Below are positions 9,490 through 20,383 of a stretch of 64,000 bases of DNA, in pieces; positions within the stretch are counted from its first letter, which is position 1; each line of letters opens with the position of its first letter. The translations under genes were made by a program, and so were the position numbers. The notes under the pieces are model-generated. The model was not told the DNA's origin, did not search any database, and saw only the letters and a program-made list of their open reading frames with translations. The stretch comes from Brachionus manjavacas (Eukaryota; Rotifera; Eurotatoria; Ploima; Brachionidae), in the NCBI GenBank assembly GCA_019054805.1, contig JAHQIY010000002.1, positions 4,340,001-4,404,000 on the forward strand. Direction: 5' to 3'.

Positions 9490-10700
9490 TATAAAAATTT
9501 CTGTCAGTTAAAGATTTAGTAATTGATTGATAATCATCCTGATTAATTTAGAATCATTTTGTGTACTTTAGTTTACTTGATTTTAATAATTAAAGTAAAC
9601 GAATAAAAATAAAATAATATAATATAATAATTAAATAATATTTAATTTTTATTTATTATTTTTTTGTTAGTTATTTATTATTTATTTATTATTTATTTAT
9701 AAATGATTAATAGCTGTAAATACCATTGATTTACAGCTAATAATCACAATTAACTAATGTTCTCATTTTTTTTTTAATTAACCCGATTCTCTAAACCAAG
9801 GCAACGCTCCGGACCCTTTTTTTCTCCATTAATAAGAAAAATTATCAAGAAATTTATCGATAAAATGATAAGACAAAAGAGCACAAATGGACACTATTTA
9901 GATTAGATAAATTTAAAATCTACTAAGTATATTAAAGGACACTAAATGATTCTTAATCAATCAGACTCATTGTCAATCTACTTAAAATTAATTAATTATT
10001 TTATTGTATTCGTTAAAGAAAGGGACAGTTGATGTTTCTGTATAGATGGACTTAGATTTTTAATTTGTAGTAGTGAATTTTTTCTGATTTAATTTTAATT
10101 AGAAAATATTACTTCATCCGTTTATGAGCGAAATTGATTTTAATTCAGTTGTACTTAGAATAACTATTAGATATTAGAAGATAAAAATGAATTCTTAATA
10201 ATATTTGATTTTGAGAATAATGAAATTCAATTAATTTTTTGAAACAAAAATCAAAAATTGATAAATTTCTGCTGGAACAATTCGAAACTTTTTCCGCAAG
10301 TGAAACAAAGTCTAAAAACTTTATTGCTAAATCTTTAAAAATTTCTGCGAAATTGAACGCAATAAATTGAATGCGCCTCAGTTGGTGGTATTTTAGTTTC
10401 GCCACAAAATTAAGAATAAAATATTAATAACAAAGAAAAATAATTTTTTTTAAATTTTATTTAAAAGTTATAAAGTATTAATTGTTTATTTTAAAAAAAT
10501 TAAATTTTTAGTCAAATTTAAGTAGATAAATTAACTTCAGATTTTAAACGATGGGTGCCCATTCATAAAAAATTTTTTGCCCAACTCAGAATTTTTCGAT
10601 GAAAAGAATTTTTTTTCTGAGCTGGTGACTATAGGAATCATATCTTGGTTGAACCATCTATTTTGATAAGTTTAGAAAAAAAAATTGAAATTACATCAAA
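9490..10700. other. Intergenic, no supported gene
   Basis: AT-rich sequence with TTTATTTA-type simple repeats near 9600-9710. Around 10150-10400 both strands read open for 40-85 codons. Neither frame has a start context, domain or splice signals that convince, so no gene is called. Confidence 0.35.
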
Positions 10701-12771
10701 TTACTTTTCTAATAAAAAAACATCAGTATCCTTAAGATTAGTTTTCATGCATCTTTCCAGGATGAGACTAGCTAGTTTGATCGATGAGTAAAAAAATTGA
10801 GTTTTTTAAAATTAAACCCTTACCTGTAAAAAGTCTGTAAAGGCCGAAAGAAAATTCTCTAGCTCCGGTTACTAATTCGTTTTCATTAAATTCTACAAAT
10901 TGAATTATCTTTTTGCTTAAATCAACCAGCAAGTCAGATTTATGTTTAAGTGGTTCATATTTTTTAGCCTGTTCACAAGTTTTGAATATGGTTTTGAAAA
11001 AAATTTTAAGTGATTCTCCTTGAGACTTTTTGATGCTTCTCAAAGCGTCCAAACTCAATATGTTGGTTGTTCCTTCCCAGATTGACAAAACCTTGTATCC
11101 ATACTATTTAAAAAAAATTCTAAATACTCAACTAAATCACTTGTGAATCTCTTAATAGATTCGGTATTCCTGTATCTTCGATATAACCCTGTCCACCAAT
11201 TGCTTCCAGACCCTCTGAAGTTACCGCTATGGACTTTGGTACACAATTTAAAAAACTCAAATACTATCAAATATTATCAAATACTTGTTTGGCTGTATAG
11301 ATTTTCAAAAGAGGTGTAATAAATCGAAGCATTTCTAAATCCTCTTTTGATGCTTGGCTACACTCTATTTTGCCTAAGAGCTTTGCAACGTAAAAAAGTG
11401 TTAAAAGGGAAGCTCTGCATTCGACTTCCATATTTCCCAAGGTATAACAATGCAAGTCATGATCAATTATCAATTTGCCAAAAGCTTTTCGTTTAGTGGC
11501 AAAATCTCTAGCGAAATTAATTGATCTAAATTAAAATCTTTTAAAAATTTAGAAAGTATTTTATTTTTTACTTAAAGACCTTCTCATAAAAGCAATTGCG
11601 TTTAGTGAATTATGAATCCGAGTTATGTTTAGCATAGATGACATTCTTGATACACCTTTACCAATTTCGGACATCTGAAAACTTTAAATAAAAAGATTTT
11701 TTTTTTTAAGTTTTACTCTAAAAGCATCCGTTCCATCTAATAAAAGCTCAGCAGTTGGTAATTGACGCGTTCCAAGTTTATTTTTTAATCTTTGAATTTC
11801 GATTCCATTTAATTTCCCATCATTTCTACGAATACGAGCAAAAAACATGGTCAAGTCTTTAGATGGCTTTTGATCAAATTAAAATGTTTATAAGATTTAA
11901 TTTTTTGAATCAAACCTGATTATTTTCATCCATAACTCTAGCCAGAGTTACGGTCATATCTGAATCAGTAGCGCTGGAAAACCATTTAAATCCATATAAT
12001 TTGTAACTTTCATCGGATTGTAAATAAGCCTCGGTTTCAGTTCCAGCAGAAACATCTGAGCCGCCTTTGCGCTCTGTCATCCATTGACCCGAGGTCCAAA
12101 ATTTTAGTGGATCACGGCTTGTTAGCCTTTCATAAGCTTCTTTAGTAAAGCTTTGAAAACCAATACTCTTTTAAAAGCTAAAATTTAATTACTTGTAAAC
12201 AAAAAGTTATAAATACCTGGATAGTTCGTGCGGCACCGTCAGTCATCGCCAAAGGACATGAAAAAAGACCTGAGCTTGGCGCAAATAAATAAAGTTTGGC
12301 TATCTGATACAATCGGCTGTAGGTTGAAAATTTATTCTCATATGGAATGGCAATTAAGCCCTCTCTGGAAGATATATTTTTCATTTCTTTCCAAGCATCA
12401 CAAACTATTAACTTATCTATTCTATTTCCCCATGCGTCAAAGCTCTCCAGTCTGGGAACATTGCGCTCACACTCTAGACTTAAGTCGTAAATATTTGTGG
12501 CTACTTTATTCCCAAATTGGTGCAAATCAGGCTCGATGTCTTTCAAATACTTAAATATAATGTTTAAATAACAAATGGTAAAAAAAAGATAGGTGTGTAC
12601 CTCTCTAGGGATATCTATTTCTAATTGTTCCTTTAAAAAAGGATCTTCTTCATATTGGTTTGATATCTTTGGCTCATTTTGAAAAAAACTTCCTCTTTTT
12701 GAATGAGAAAATGTTGTCAAAGTCGAAATTGATCTTTTATTTAAACTTTTTGGCAAAAGAAATCGGCTCAT
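10701..12771 (-). CDS. AidB-like acyl-CoA dehydrogenase, 9 exons
   Basis: A flavin enzyme of the acyl-CoA dehydrogenase family, AidB/ACDH-11 branch, which removes alpha-beta hydrogens from acyl-CoA. Exons on the minus strand: 12771-12601, 12549-12217, 12167-11916, 11866-11717, 11674-11580, 11525-11285, 11233-11141, 11103-10824, 10771-10701. The sum is 1686 bases, 561 residues, close to bacterial AidB (about 540) and worm ACDH-11. Seen in order: an N-terminal stretch with [12 protein letters not shown], then WDAWGNRID-type sequence (here [11 protein letters not shown]), [24 protein letters not shown], the flavin/substrate region [34 protein letters not shown] and [13 protein letters not shown]. 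These are hallmark AidB-branch motifs. The first 20 residues (R, S, K-rich, few acids) may be a mitochondrial presequence. The exon 5 donor (GTCTTT) is weak, so that junction is the least certain. True introns make this a nuclear animal gene, not bacterial contamination. Confidence 0.85.
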
Positions 12772-12897
12772 TTTTTTTAATTAAACAACAAACAAAAAAA
12801 ATTTTAAATTTTATTTCTTATAGCTTCATAAATTATGATTTAAAATAAAGGCAAACTTATGTTCATATTTTTTTAATTTTCGAATGACCAACTTAAG

Positions 12898-13545
12898 TTA
12901 ATCTTTAGTTACTACATTGATTAATAAGTAAAAACCATAAATAAAAATAATTAGACCGATTCCGATTCCAAAAGAGCTGTCCAGGTACCAAATTTCTTTA
13001 TTCATTACAAAAATACCCATGCTTAAGGCCATTGAAAAATTGCTGATTCCTGTGACGAATGAGTCAATACCGGATGAAATCAATGTTCCACTATGAGTAA
13101 AATTTTGTGCTAAATAAAATTTATAAATACTTAAGAGACTAAATGTTATCGATTGACCAATGCTGATCGCAATGAAAATCAAGCTGGGAATTGGTTTTGT
13201 GTGAGTTATTAAATTCTTAATTGATTCATATTCAATGCATAGAAATGATATAAAAAATAAAATAGATAATAAAATAGAAGCATATTTATCCATTTTTTTC
13301 GGGTTCAAATTTAATGGTTTATAGTAACGCCATAAAACGATTAAATGGACAAGAATATCTAGTAAGCTATCACCGGAAACTGCCATTGCTGTCATTGAGT
13401 CATCAAAAAAGGCCAAAAATCCACTGCTTAGCAAACATAGAACAGTTAGAACAATTGATACGTATTCGATTAGGACCACTTTCTTACGAATTTGTTCATC
13501 TTGACTTGACTTAAGAATATTCTCAAATTCTTGATAGTCGTTCAT
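12898..13545 (-). CDS. TMEM163: TMEM163-like zinc/cation transporter
   Basis: Single-exon ORF of 215 residues with about six hydrophobic helices. It matches the TMEM163 family of vesicular and plasma-membrane zinc exporters, relatives of cation diffusion facilitators. Signature sequence: SLLDILVHLIVLWRYY in the second helix region (the D is in the zinc site of CDF proteins), SSGIDSFVTG in a later helix, and WYLDSSFGIGIGL near the C-terminus, as in the vertebrate protein. Human TMEM163 is about 290 residues; the difference is a shorter N-terminal tail here. The gene ends 126 bases from the start of the acyl-CoA dehydrogenase on the same strand. It lacks introns, unlike its neighbours. The symbol is by family resemblance. 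Confidence 0.85.
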   Translation of the reverse strand: MNDYQEFENILKSSQDEQIRKKVVLIEYVSIVLTVLCLLSSGFLAFFDDSMTAMAVSGDSLLDILVHLIVLWRYYKPLNLNPKKMDKYASILLSILFFISFLCIEYESIKNLITHTKPIPSLIFIAISIGQSITFSLLSIYKFYLAQNFTHSGTLISSGIDSFVTGISNFSMALSMGIFVMNKEIWYLDSSFGIGIGLIIFIYGFYLLINVVTKD

Positions 13546-15272
13546 TTATGGGTCTTTTAAAATCATAAATTTTAGCAAATTTTAAATAGATTGAATAAAA
13601 ATCAAACTTTTATGATTATGTATTACAAAATTTAGGTGCTTAAGGTGTTACACAAAAACATAAATTTCTTATCTAAGAAATTGTTTAAATTATTCAAATC
13701 AGTTAAAATTTATTCTTATACTTTGAATAGTTTATCTGAGAATCGAAGTTATATTCTTAACTAAATAACGAATCATTGAAAAAACAATTCATGTAGAAAA
13801 ATATTATTAAGTTTAAGTTTTATAAATGAATTTTAATTGATTTTTTAGATACCATTAGACAGAGTTTTTTAAATTCAATCAATTTCAGCATCCCACTCGA
13901 TATAATTAAAAAATACATTAATAAATGTCTAATAAGACTTAAAATTAATAGTCTAAGGATTTTCATTCTTTCTAAATGTTTTGAGAATAAAATTGAAGAT
14001 TAAAAATTCTAAAATGATTTCCTAACAGATCGAAGAAAACTTTTATTAAATTTGGAGAAAATTTATTGTTGCTCAAATGGTAAAAAATTGACCTAGAATT
14101 CAAAAATAAATTGGCTGCTTTTTAAATTGAAAATTCCATAACAATTATAATTTTTTATTACAAAATTTTTAATTCTTTAAAAATTAAAAAAATATTTATA
14201 AATATTAATAAAATTTTCTGTCCATTTAAAAAATATTCTAGCCAAATTAAAATTAGTTTTTTTTTAATCTAGTAGTAGTAGTTCTGACTGTAGCTGGCTA
14301 GCCAGCGAGTGTGTTGATAATCTAATTAGTTTTTTTAATTTAAATCTAGAATAATTTATTTAATTGTTTCTTTATTTTATGTTTTTTGAAAAATAATTTT
14401 AACTCACTTGAAACTAGTCCGGGACAGTTTCAAGTGGCAAAGAGTCCTCTTTTTAGCCCTCATGTTTGAAAATTTTTAACTTAATTTAAATGCAAAAAAG
14501 TTAAATAAATATAAGTAAATAAAATTAATATAAATTTTAATTCTTTCTTGATACAACTATAATCTATTATTCTTGCTACTTCATCATATTATTCTTGCAC
14601 TTCATCATTAAAAATTAAATGACAAAAATTAAAATAATGAATTACCAATAATTTCTTTAATATTGGGTCCCAAGACAATTTTTCTTTAAAATATTCGTAA
14701 TCATTAAAAATAACCCAACAAAAAAAGTTATCAGACATAACTTGAAAAGTATTTTTTTAAGTTTTTCAAATAATTAGATTAATTTAAAACTTTGAAATAT
14801 ACTGAAAATAAATTACCTTGATTTTAAAAAGATTAAAATAATTTCTGAAAGCATTTATTATTATTAATAAAAATTATCAGAGAATTTTGATTCTTAATTT
14901 TAATTTTTCACTTTTAAATCAATTTTATAATCAGTTTAAGTATCTTTATTTCAAAAATATTTTTTTTTGCTTTTTTATTATTCTTAGAAAGAATACCATT
15001 GAAATAAAAATAACTTATAACTAACTTTATTTTATTATTTTTTTTTATTTAATTTTTAATTCTAAACGATTAATTATTCGATACAAATCTAATCTTAGAT
15101 ATAAGATTTATCTTTATAAATAAATGAAAGCTTTAATCTATGTTGTTTTTTAATATTCTAAAAATTAAAAATAAGTTTTTTTTCTTGAAATGATTTTTAT
15201 TTAGTTTTATCACGATTATTAAACTGACAAAATTTAAATTTTAGTTGATGAATAATTCATTATAAACCAACT
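13546..15272. other. Intergenic with a LINE 3' tail
   Basis: No gene is seen. The only feature is a minus-strand LINE-like 3' end at about 14395-14475. The rest is AT-rich with homopolymers, plus TAGTAGTAGTAG at 14271-14281. Confidence 0.4.
14395..14475 (-). mobile_element. LINE 3'-end fragment
   Basis: On the minus strand it reads CATGAGGGCTAAAAAGAGG, a short variable part, then GAAACTGTCCCGG and an AT-rich tail. The same order of blocks occurs at 58885-58960 and again at the right edge of the window (63950-64000), so this is a repeated 3' untranslated end of one element family. Confidence 0.5.
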
Positions 15273-17184
15273 CTAAACTAATTTCCCATAGCATGAATCA
15301 AAAGTGCAATCCTCAAAAGGATAATATTCAGGTACTATATTTGTCTCAGTAGTCACTTGTAAAATACTATCTTCTAATCCAGGAAATGAAAACTGTATAA
15401 AAAATCCTAACCAATGGTCAAATGGGATTAAAAATGCTGCTTCATAATTAATTTTATCAGTCTCTTCATTAATTCTCAAAACATCAGCTGTCATCCAAAC
15501 GACTAAACATATACTTCAAATATCAAAATTTTATTTCAAAATTTTAATTGTACCTGGATGAGGAATTGTTTTTGACGGATCATTAGGATCAGCAATTATC
15601 AATCTAAAGTCTCGTCTATAAAAATAATAAAATATTCAAATGAAAAATACAAATAAAAATCAAAGTTGTTTTAAAGTCAATTCTCAAATTTATTTTTTTT
15701 CCTTACTGCCCATCGAAAATTCATATGGCCGCGATTATGACTTAAAAACAAGTCTGATAAAAACCCCAAGGTAAAAAAATCATGAGAACCTTTTATTGTC
15801 CAGCGTTTTGGCAAAATAAACTTTCACACTCATCGGCTTTCTTCCAGATTTCAAATCAACAAATGCTTTTATAATACCATGTGTTCTATTATTTGGCATT
15901 TGCCATCTAACCAAAGGCAAATTTTGTTTCTTTCAATATGATATTGAAAAATTCAAAAAGTTTTTATACTAAATTACTTCATAAACACTTAGGAACATGC
16001 TTTGTAAATTTAAAAAAATTGAAATTTCATGCCCAGTACATGAATGTTCAGCATTTGGAACGCGATGAAGTAAAGCTGTACCATTCGTAGCTGATATCAG
16101 GTTTGTCCAAAATGTCTTTGTATCATCACCTAAAAAAAATTCGTCACCAGACGTTACTACTACCATTATTTTCTTATCTTTATATCTGTCAAAATAGCCT
16201 AAATTTTTTTTATTAATTATAAAAGTAAAAGAAAATTTCGATTTATTTATTCACTTATTGGATCAACAACTTGTTGAAGAGCAAAAATTCCATAACTATC
16301 TACTTTTGCAGTTATATTTAAAACATAATAGCTGTTAAAAGCAAAAGTCCAGCCGCCTAAAGATTGAAAATGATTGTGAAAATTCTTTGAAAAATTAATG
16401 AATTTTTTTATTAATAAAATTTTTTTTTATACTTGATTAAGACTGAGCATATCCATGACAATAGGAGCTGCGGCAAATACTCTTTTATCAACAGCGGCAG
16501 TGGTCCATGTGGTCCAGCCTCGTTTACTCGCACCAGCAATCATAAACTTTTGAACATCAGCTTTAGATTGTTTCTTTGCAAATTCTGTAACTGTGTCCAT
16601 AGCTCTGACAACTGCTTTTGTCATGGGAAGCCTTAAAAGAATCGATGGATCTTCGGGATTTTCTATAAAAGTCTTCCATGTCCAAGCAATCACTTGATCT
16701 TCAGTTCTTTCTGTTTTTGTAGGATCTGCTTTGAAAAGAGTTGGCTGATTCGGAATTTGTCTCAAATCAGCAGCAACAGAACCAGTGCTCAAAGCAAAAA
16801 GAGAAGTTAATTTAACTTCATCGTCTTCAGGTTGGGGAATTCTACCAAAAAAAAAAAATTTTAATATTCTTTAATATCGTTCATTTACCTATTTGCTCTA
16901 TTATTACCACCGTCAATTAGAATAAAACCAGCATCGGGTTTGGTTAGGTTATTAGGAATGGTTATACTTAAAAAATGCCACCAAATAGGATTAGAGACGA
17001 TTGTTTCATCGAGCCATTTTTGAGAAGTTAGATTAAGTACGTAGAGGTTAAATCCAGGCATTTCATATGTTTTGAGTAGCTCATATTTGTAATGAGGGTC
17101 TGGTGTATTTACGTAATCATCCAAAGGCGTTGAATGGACATAAATTAAACTAAATATTAAAATTATGAAATTTTTAACTTCCAT
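15273..17184 (-). CDS. Secreted PqaA/AprA-like protein, copy 1 (7 exons)
   Basis: Belongs to the PhoPQ-activated pathogenicity-related family (PqaA of Salmonella, AprA of Dictyostelium), an alpha/beta-hydrolase-like fold. Exons: 17184-16889, 16841-16433, 16384-16255, 16198-15978, 15929-15790, 15615-15554, 15502-15273; the sum is 1488 bases, 495 residues. Residues 1-18 form a signal peptide ending near VHSTPLD, so the product is probably secreted. Visible motifs: nucleophile elbow AGASKRGW, VTSGDEFFLGDD (acid), and NAEHSCTGHE (histidine), as in serine hydrolases; W-rich WTWKTFIENP. The C-terminal end has two cysteines before GKLV. AprA represses cell proliferation in Dictyostelium and PqaA relates to antimicrobial-peptide resistance, but no substrate is established. 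The paralogue is 3.2 kb upstream on the same strand with partly different introns. Confidence 0.88.
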
Positions 17185-17639
17185 TTTTTTTGAGAATAAA
17201 GTAAATTTCGAACAATTTTATTCACAAAAGCCACATGAATATTAAGAAAAAAATTACTTAATCGTACAGATAATGAGCTAAGTCAATTGATCCAAATTTA
17301 GAAAATAAAAGATAAGATTTATCAAATTTTTTTTAAATCCTAACCTTTTCGTCAAAGGATAGAAAAAAAATAAAAGATAAAGATATTTTAAATCAGAATT
17401 TTTCCATTAGGTTACTTGGTAACGATGTTTAGTTAATATCAATTTAAAAATTTGTTAATTATTATTTCTTTTAGTTTTCAATTCAACTTTTTAAATATTG
17501 TTTAAATTTAGATTAAATTTGGTAAATTTAATTTTGAAAATTAGTCATTAAATATTCTTCTAATATCTACTGGTATCAGCTAATATTAGTTAAAATATTT
17601 TTTAAGAAATGAATTTTAAAATGTAAATTAAAAAATTGA

Positions 17640-17890
17640 TGAGGTTTGTTTTCACATTTATATTTGAAAAAAATACAACAGTAAATCGGCCAATTCTTGA
17701 GACTTAACCCTTTTGAAAATCTTTGGCATGATTTAAAGCAATTTGTAAAAAAATTTCCTGAAAAATCAGGAAATAAATCATGCCATAAATGAAAACATTC
17801 AAGCTCTTACACCAAAAAAATATTTAACCTTTAAAAAAAAATTGCCAAAAGAAGACTTGTGATATATACAAAAAAAAGTCATTTGACTTC
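17640..17890 (+). mobile_element. Tc1/mariner transposase relic
   Basis: One frame near 17705-17790 reads LNPFENLWHDLKQFV, matching the conserved LNPIENxWxxLK block around the third catalytic acid of Tc1-like DDE transposases. A stop follows 15 codons later, and the expected C-terminal end appears in another frame. No inverted repeats were recognised. The copy is dead and fragmentary. Confidence 0.6.
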
Positions 17891-18082
17891 GTTTTTAAAT
17901 TTGGTTTTTAAAAAAAAAGTGAAATAGAATCATGCTTAAAAGTTGGAGATAATCATAAGTTCATAATAAAATAAAATATACAGTAGGCATTTTAAAAATA
18001 ACACAAACCTAAAATTCGCGACCAAAAACCATACCATCATCGACACTTTACCAATTTTAAATGAAAAATTCAGTATTGAAGC

Positions 18083-18225
18083 CAGAGTTGGTCAATAGTC
18101 AAAAAAGATTACATAAACTCAAGATTATTGTATAATTTAGTATCTAAATTTAAAAAAAAATAGAAAAATTACTACAAAGAATCTATCAAGTCTGACTTAA
18201 AATTCATGAATTTTGACCAACTCTG
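18083..18225. mobile_element. Short hAT-like MITE
   Basis: The terminal inverted repeats are CAGAGTTGGTCAA and TTGACCAACTCTG, 143 bases end to end, with no coding capacity. The flanking octamers ATTGAAGC and ATTAAGGT agree at only five positions, so the 8-bp target duplication is decayed or absent. The CAGNGTTGG end is hAT-like. Confidence 0.5.
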
Positions 18226-19374
18226 ATTAAGGTTTTCTATCTATTTCTATATTTCTATTATCTTCTTAACTTCAAATACATGTCAAATGAATTGATTGAA
18301 AGGATCTGGTTAAAAGTAAAGTTCAATTCATTCTTAAATTTGCTTTTAGTCACAATTTTTTTAAGGTTGTACCAGTTGCTATAGAATATAAGTGTTATGA
18401 GTAGAATATGTGACATGATTAGAAAAAAAAAACTAGATCAATTTACTTTAAAAATTACTGTTAATTACAGCAAAAAATACAAATTTTACATTTATGTATC
18501 TGTGTAAAATAGCTAATTTTTTATTTAAAACAACATCATATACTTTTTTAATTTATATTTTATAATTTATTTCTTAAAATTTTTACTAAAAGTTGAACTA
18601 ATTTTTAGAAAATAAAATCCAATTATTATATCTTTGTTAATTGTTGATTAAATAAAATTATGGAGGAAATTGCCATTTCTCTCAAGATCTAATAAATATC
18701 AAGTTAAATTGGCACTTTGATGTTTTAAGTCAATTTTTGATTCTCAAAATGATCAAATCAAGTTTAATTATAAAATCATTTAATTAAATTTAAACAATTG
18801 AGCAAATTGTTGTTTAAAGAATTGATGTGGAGGCACTTTTTGATTCTTCTATTTTAAAAAAGGAATTTTGTGAGGACTTTAACAGATTTTAGCTTTAGAC
18901 TTAACAAAGTATATTAAAACCAAAAATGTGCCTCTGAAAAATCAAAAAAATCAAAAAGAAATAAAAATTTATTTCTTAATATAAACTTGATCTTATACTT
19001 CAAGTTGCCGTTAAATTAGTTTTTGTGACACAAAAGTTTATCCAAATCGAACAAAATTAATAAAAAAACTGATTTTGTTTCATATTGTATAAAAAAATAT
19101 TTGAATTGAATATATAAAGCTAAAGAAATGAAGTCAAAATAATAATATGGTAAAAAATTGGTTGTTTGGAAAAAAAACATTTTCTAAAATTATTATATTA
19201 AGAATTTTTAGTCTACTTTTCTCTATTAGGTAAAATTTTTAAAAATTTTATTCATTAAACTTAATCATTCATTAAAAATATTTTTATTATGTTCGATTTT
19301 AAATTTCAATTACTTCAAATTATTTTAAATAATTTTCAATGTGATGGAGTCAATGATTGTTTCACAAAGCATTT

Positions 19375-19480
19375 AGTGGGTCCCTAATAGTGTCTACTCA
19401 AATGTAAAATATCTAGAAAAAATTCAAAAAAAAGCTATAAGCTTAAGATTTTTAATTAATCTTTAAGTATTGGCGTTTTA
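19375..19480 (+). mobile_element. LINE reverse-transcriptase C-terminal relic
   Basis: A 35-codon stretch reads WVPNSVYSNVKYLEKIQKKA, the block W-x-P-x(n)-N-x(3)-LExxQ(K/R)xA common at the end of Jockey-superfamily LINE reverse transcriptases. It stops soon after. It is isolated and truncated at both ends. Confidence 0.5.
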
Positions 19481-19664
19481 ATATTTTATTTCTTTCAATA
19501 ATTTTAGTTTACGAATTTTGAGATTATTCTTATCAAAAATAACAAAAATATAGACCTCCTAGTATAAATTACCTATTTTGATTTTTACTGCCAACATTGC
19601 TTTCATTTCATGTTAAAAAAAATTTAAATTTTTAACAAATGTGATCTTTTCCTTATATTCTTTT

Positions 19665-20110
19665 TACTTTTAAAATTCCTCTGGATTGATAACCAATAAT
19701 AGAAATTTTGTTTTGTGGAGAAAAAATGAAAAATGACAAAAAAACCAGGCTGTATTATCGCAGAGCTTTAAAAGCTGTTTTTTCGATTTTTTATGTCAAA
19801 ATCGTGTTATTTAATTTATAAAACTACATTTTCCAGTAGATATTTTTATGCTCTTTTCAAAAATTTAATCAACTTTTGGGTTTATCTCAAAAGTTATGAG
19901 GGTATTTTTTGTGGTTTTTTTTTCATTCGAAATTTAAAGGTAATGATGATTTTTTTAGATTAAAAAGGGTGTACAGTAAAATTCAGATAATTGGGAAAAA
20001 ATTCATCAAAAATAAATTTTAGCTTTCATAAAAATTTTGGTTGTTTATACCCGTTGTTGTTTTTTCACAATATTGACCGGTGTAGGTTTTAGACACAATC
20101 TTTTCAGTTG
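19665..20110 (-). repeat. Dispersed repeat of unknown family, copy 2
   Basis: This is an inverted copy of 8365-8790 with the same order of shared blocks. The copies differ by many substitutions and small indels, so they are old. It ends about 270 bases before the stop codon of the second PqaA gene. Confidence 0.6.
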
Positions 20111-20383
20111 TTGATTTGTATTTAATTTAAACATGAGAAAATTAAAAGTTTACAGTGTTTAAATTTAGCTTTCTGATTTTTCTTTTACACATTCATTTTA
20201 AATCAATTAAATAAATATGGAAAAATTTCTTTCAACATAATTACAAAATTTAAAAAACGAAAAATAAAGTAAATCAGTAGTCAGCTTATTTTTAATATGA
20301 TTTTTTTTCTAAATTTTATCAAACATTTAAATATTTTTATTCTAACTTGAAATAATAAAAAATTTAAATAATTCCAAAAAAAT

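Larger units (their letters stand above)
17185..20383. other. Spacer between tandem PqaA genes, transposon debris
   Basis: This stretch holds a Tc1/mariner relic (17640-17890), a short MITE (18083-18225), a LINE relic (19375-19480) and a dispersed repeat (19665-20110), which are listed separately. No host gene or gene fragment is seen between them, so the two PqaA copies are now separated mainly by insertions. Confidence 0.5.

Noticed and set aside
10145-10405. Possible 86-residue protein
   Set aside because: Both strands are open by chance in AT-rich DNA; there is no domain, promoter or splice support.
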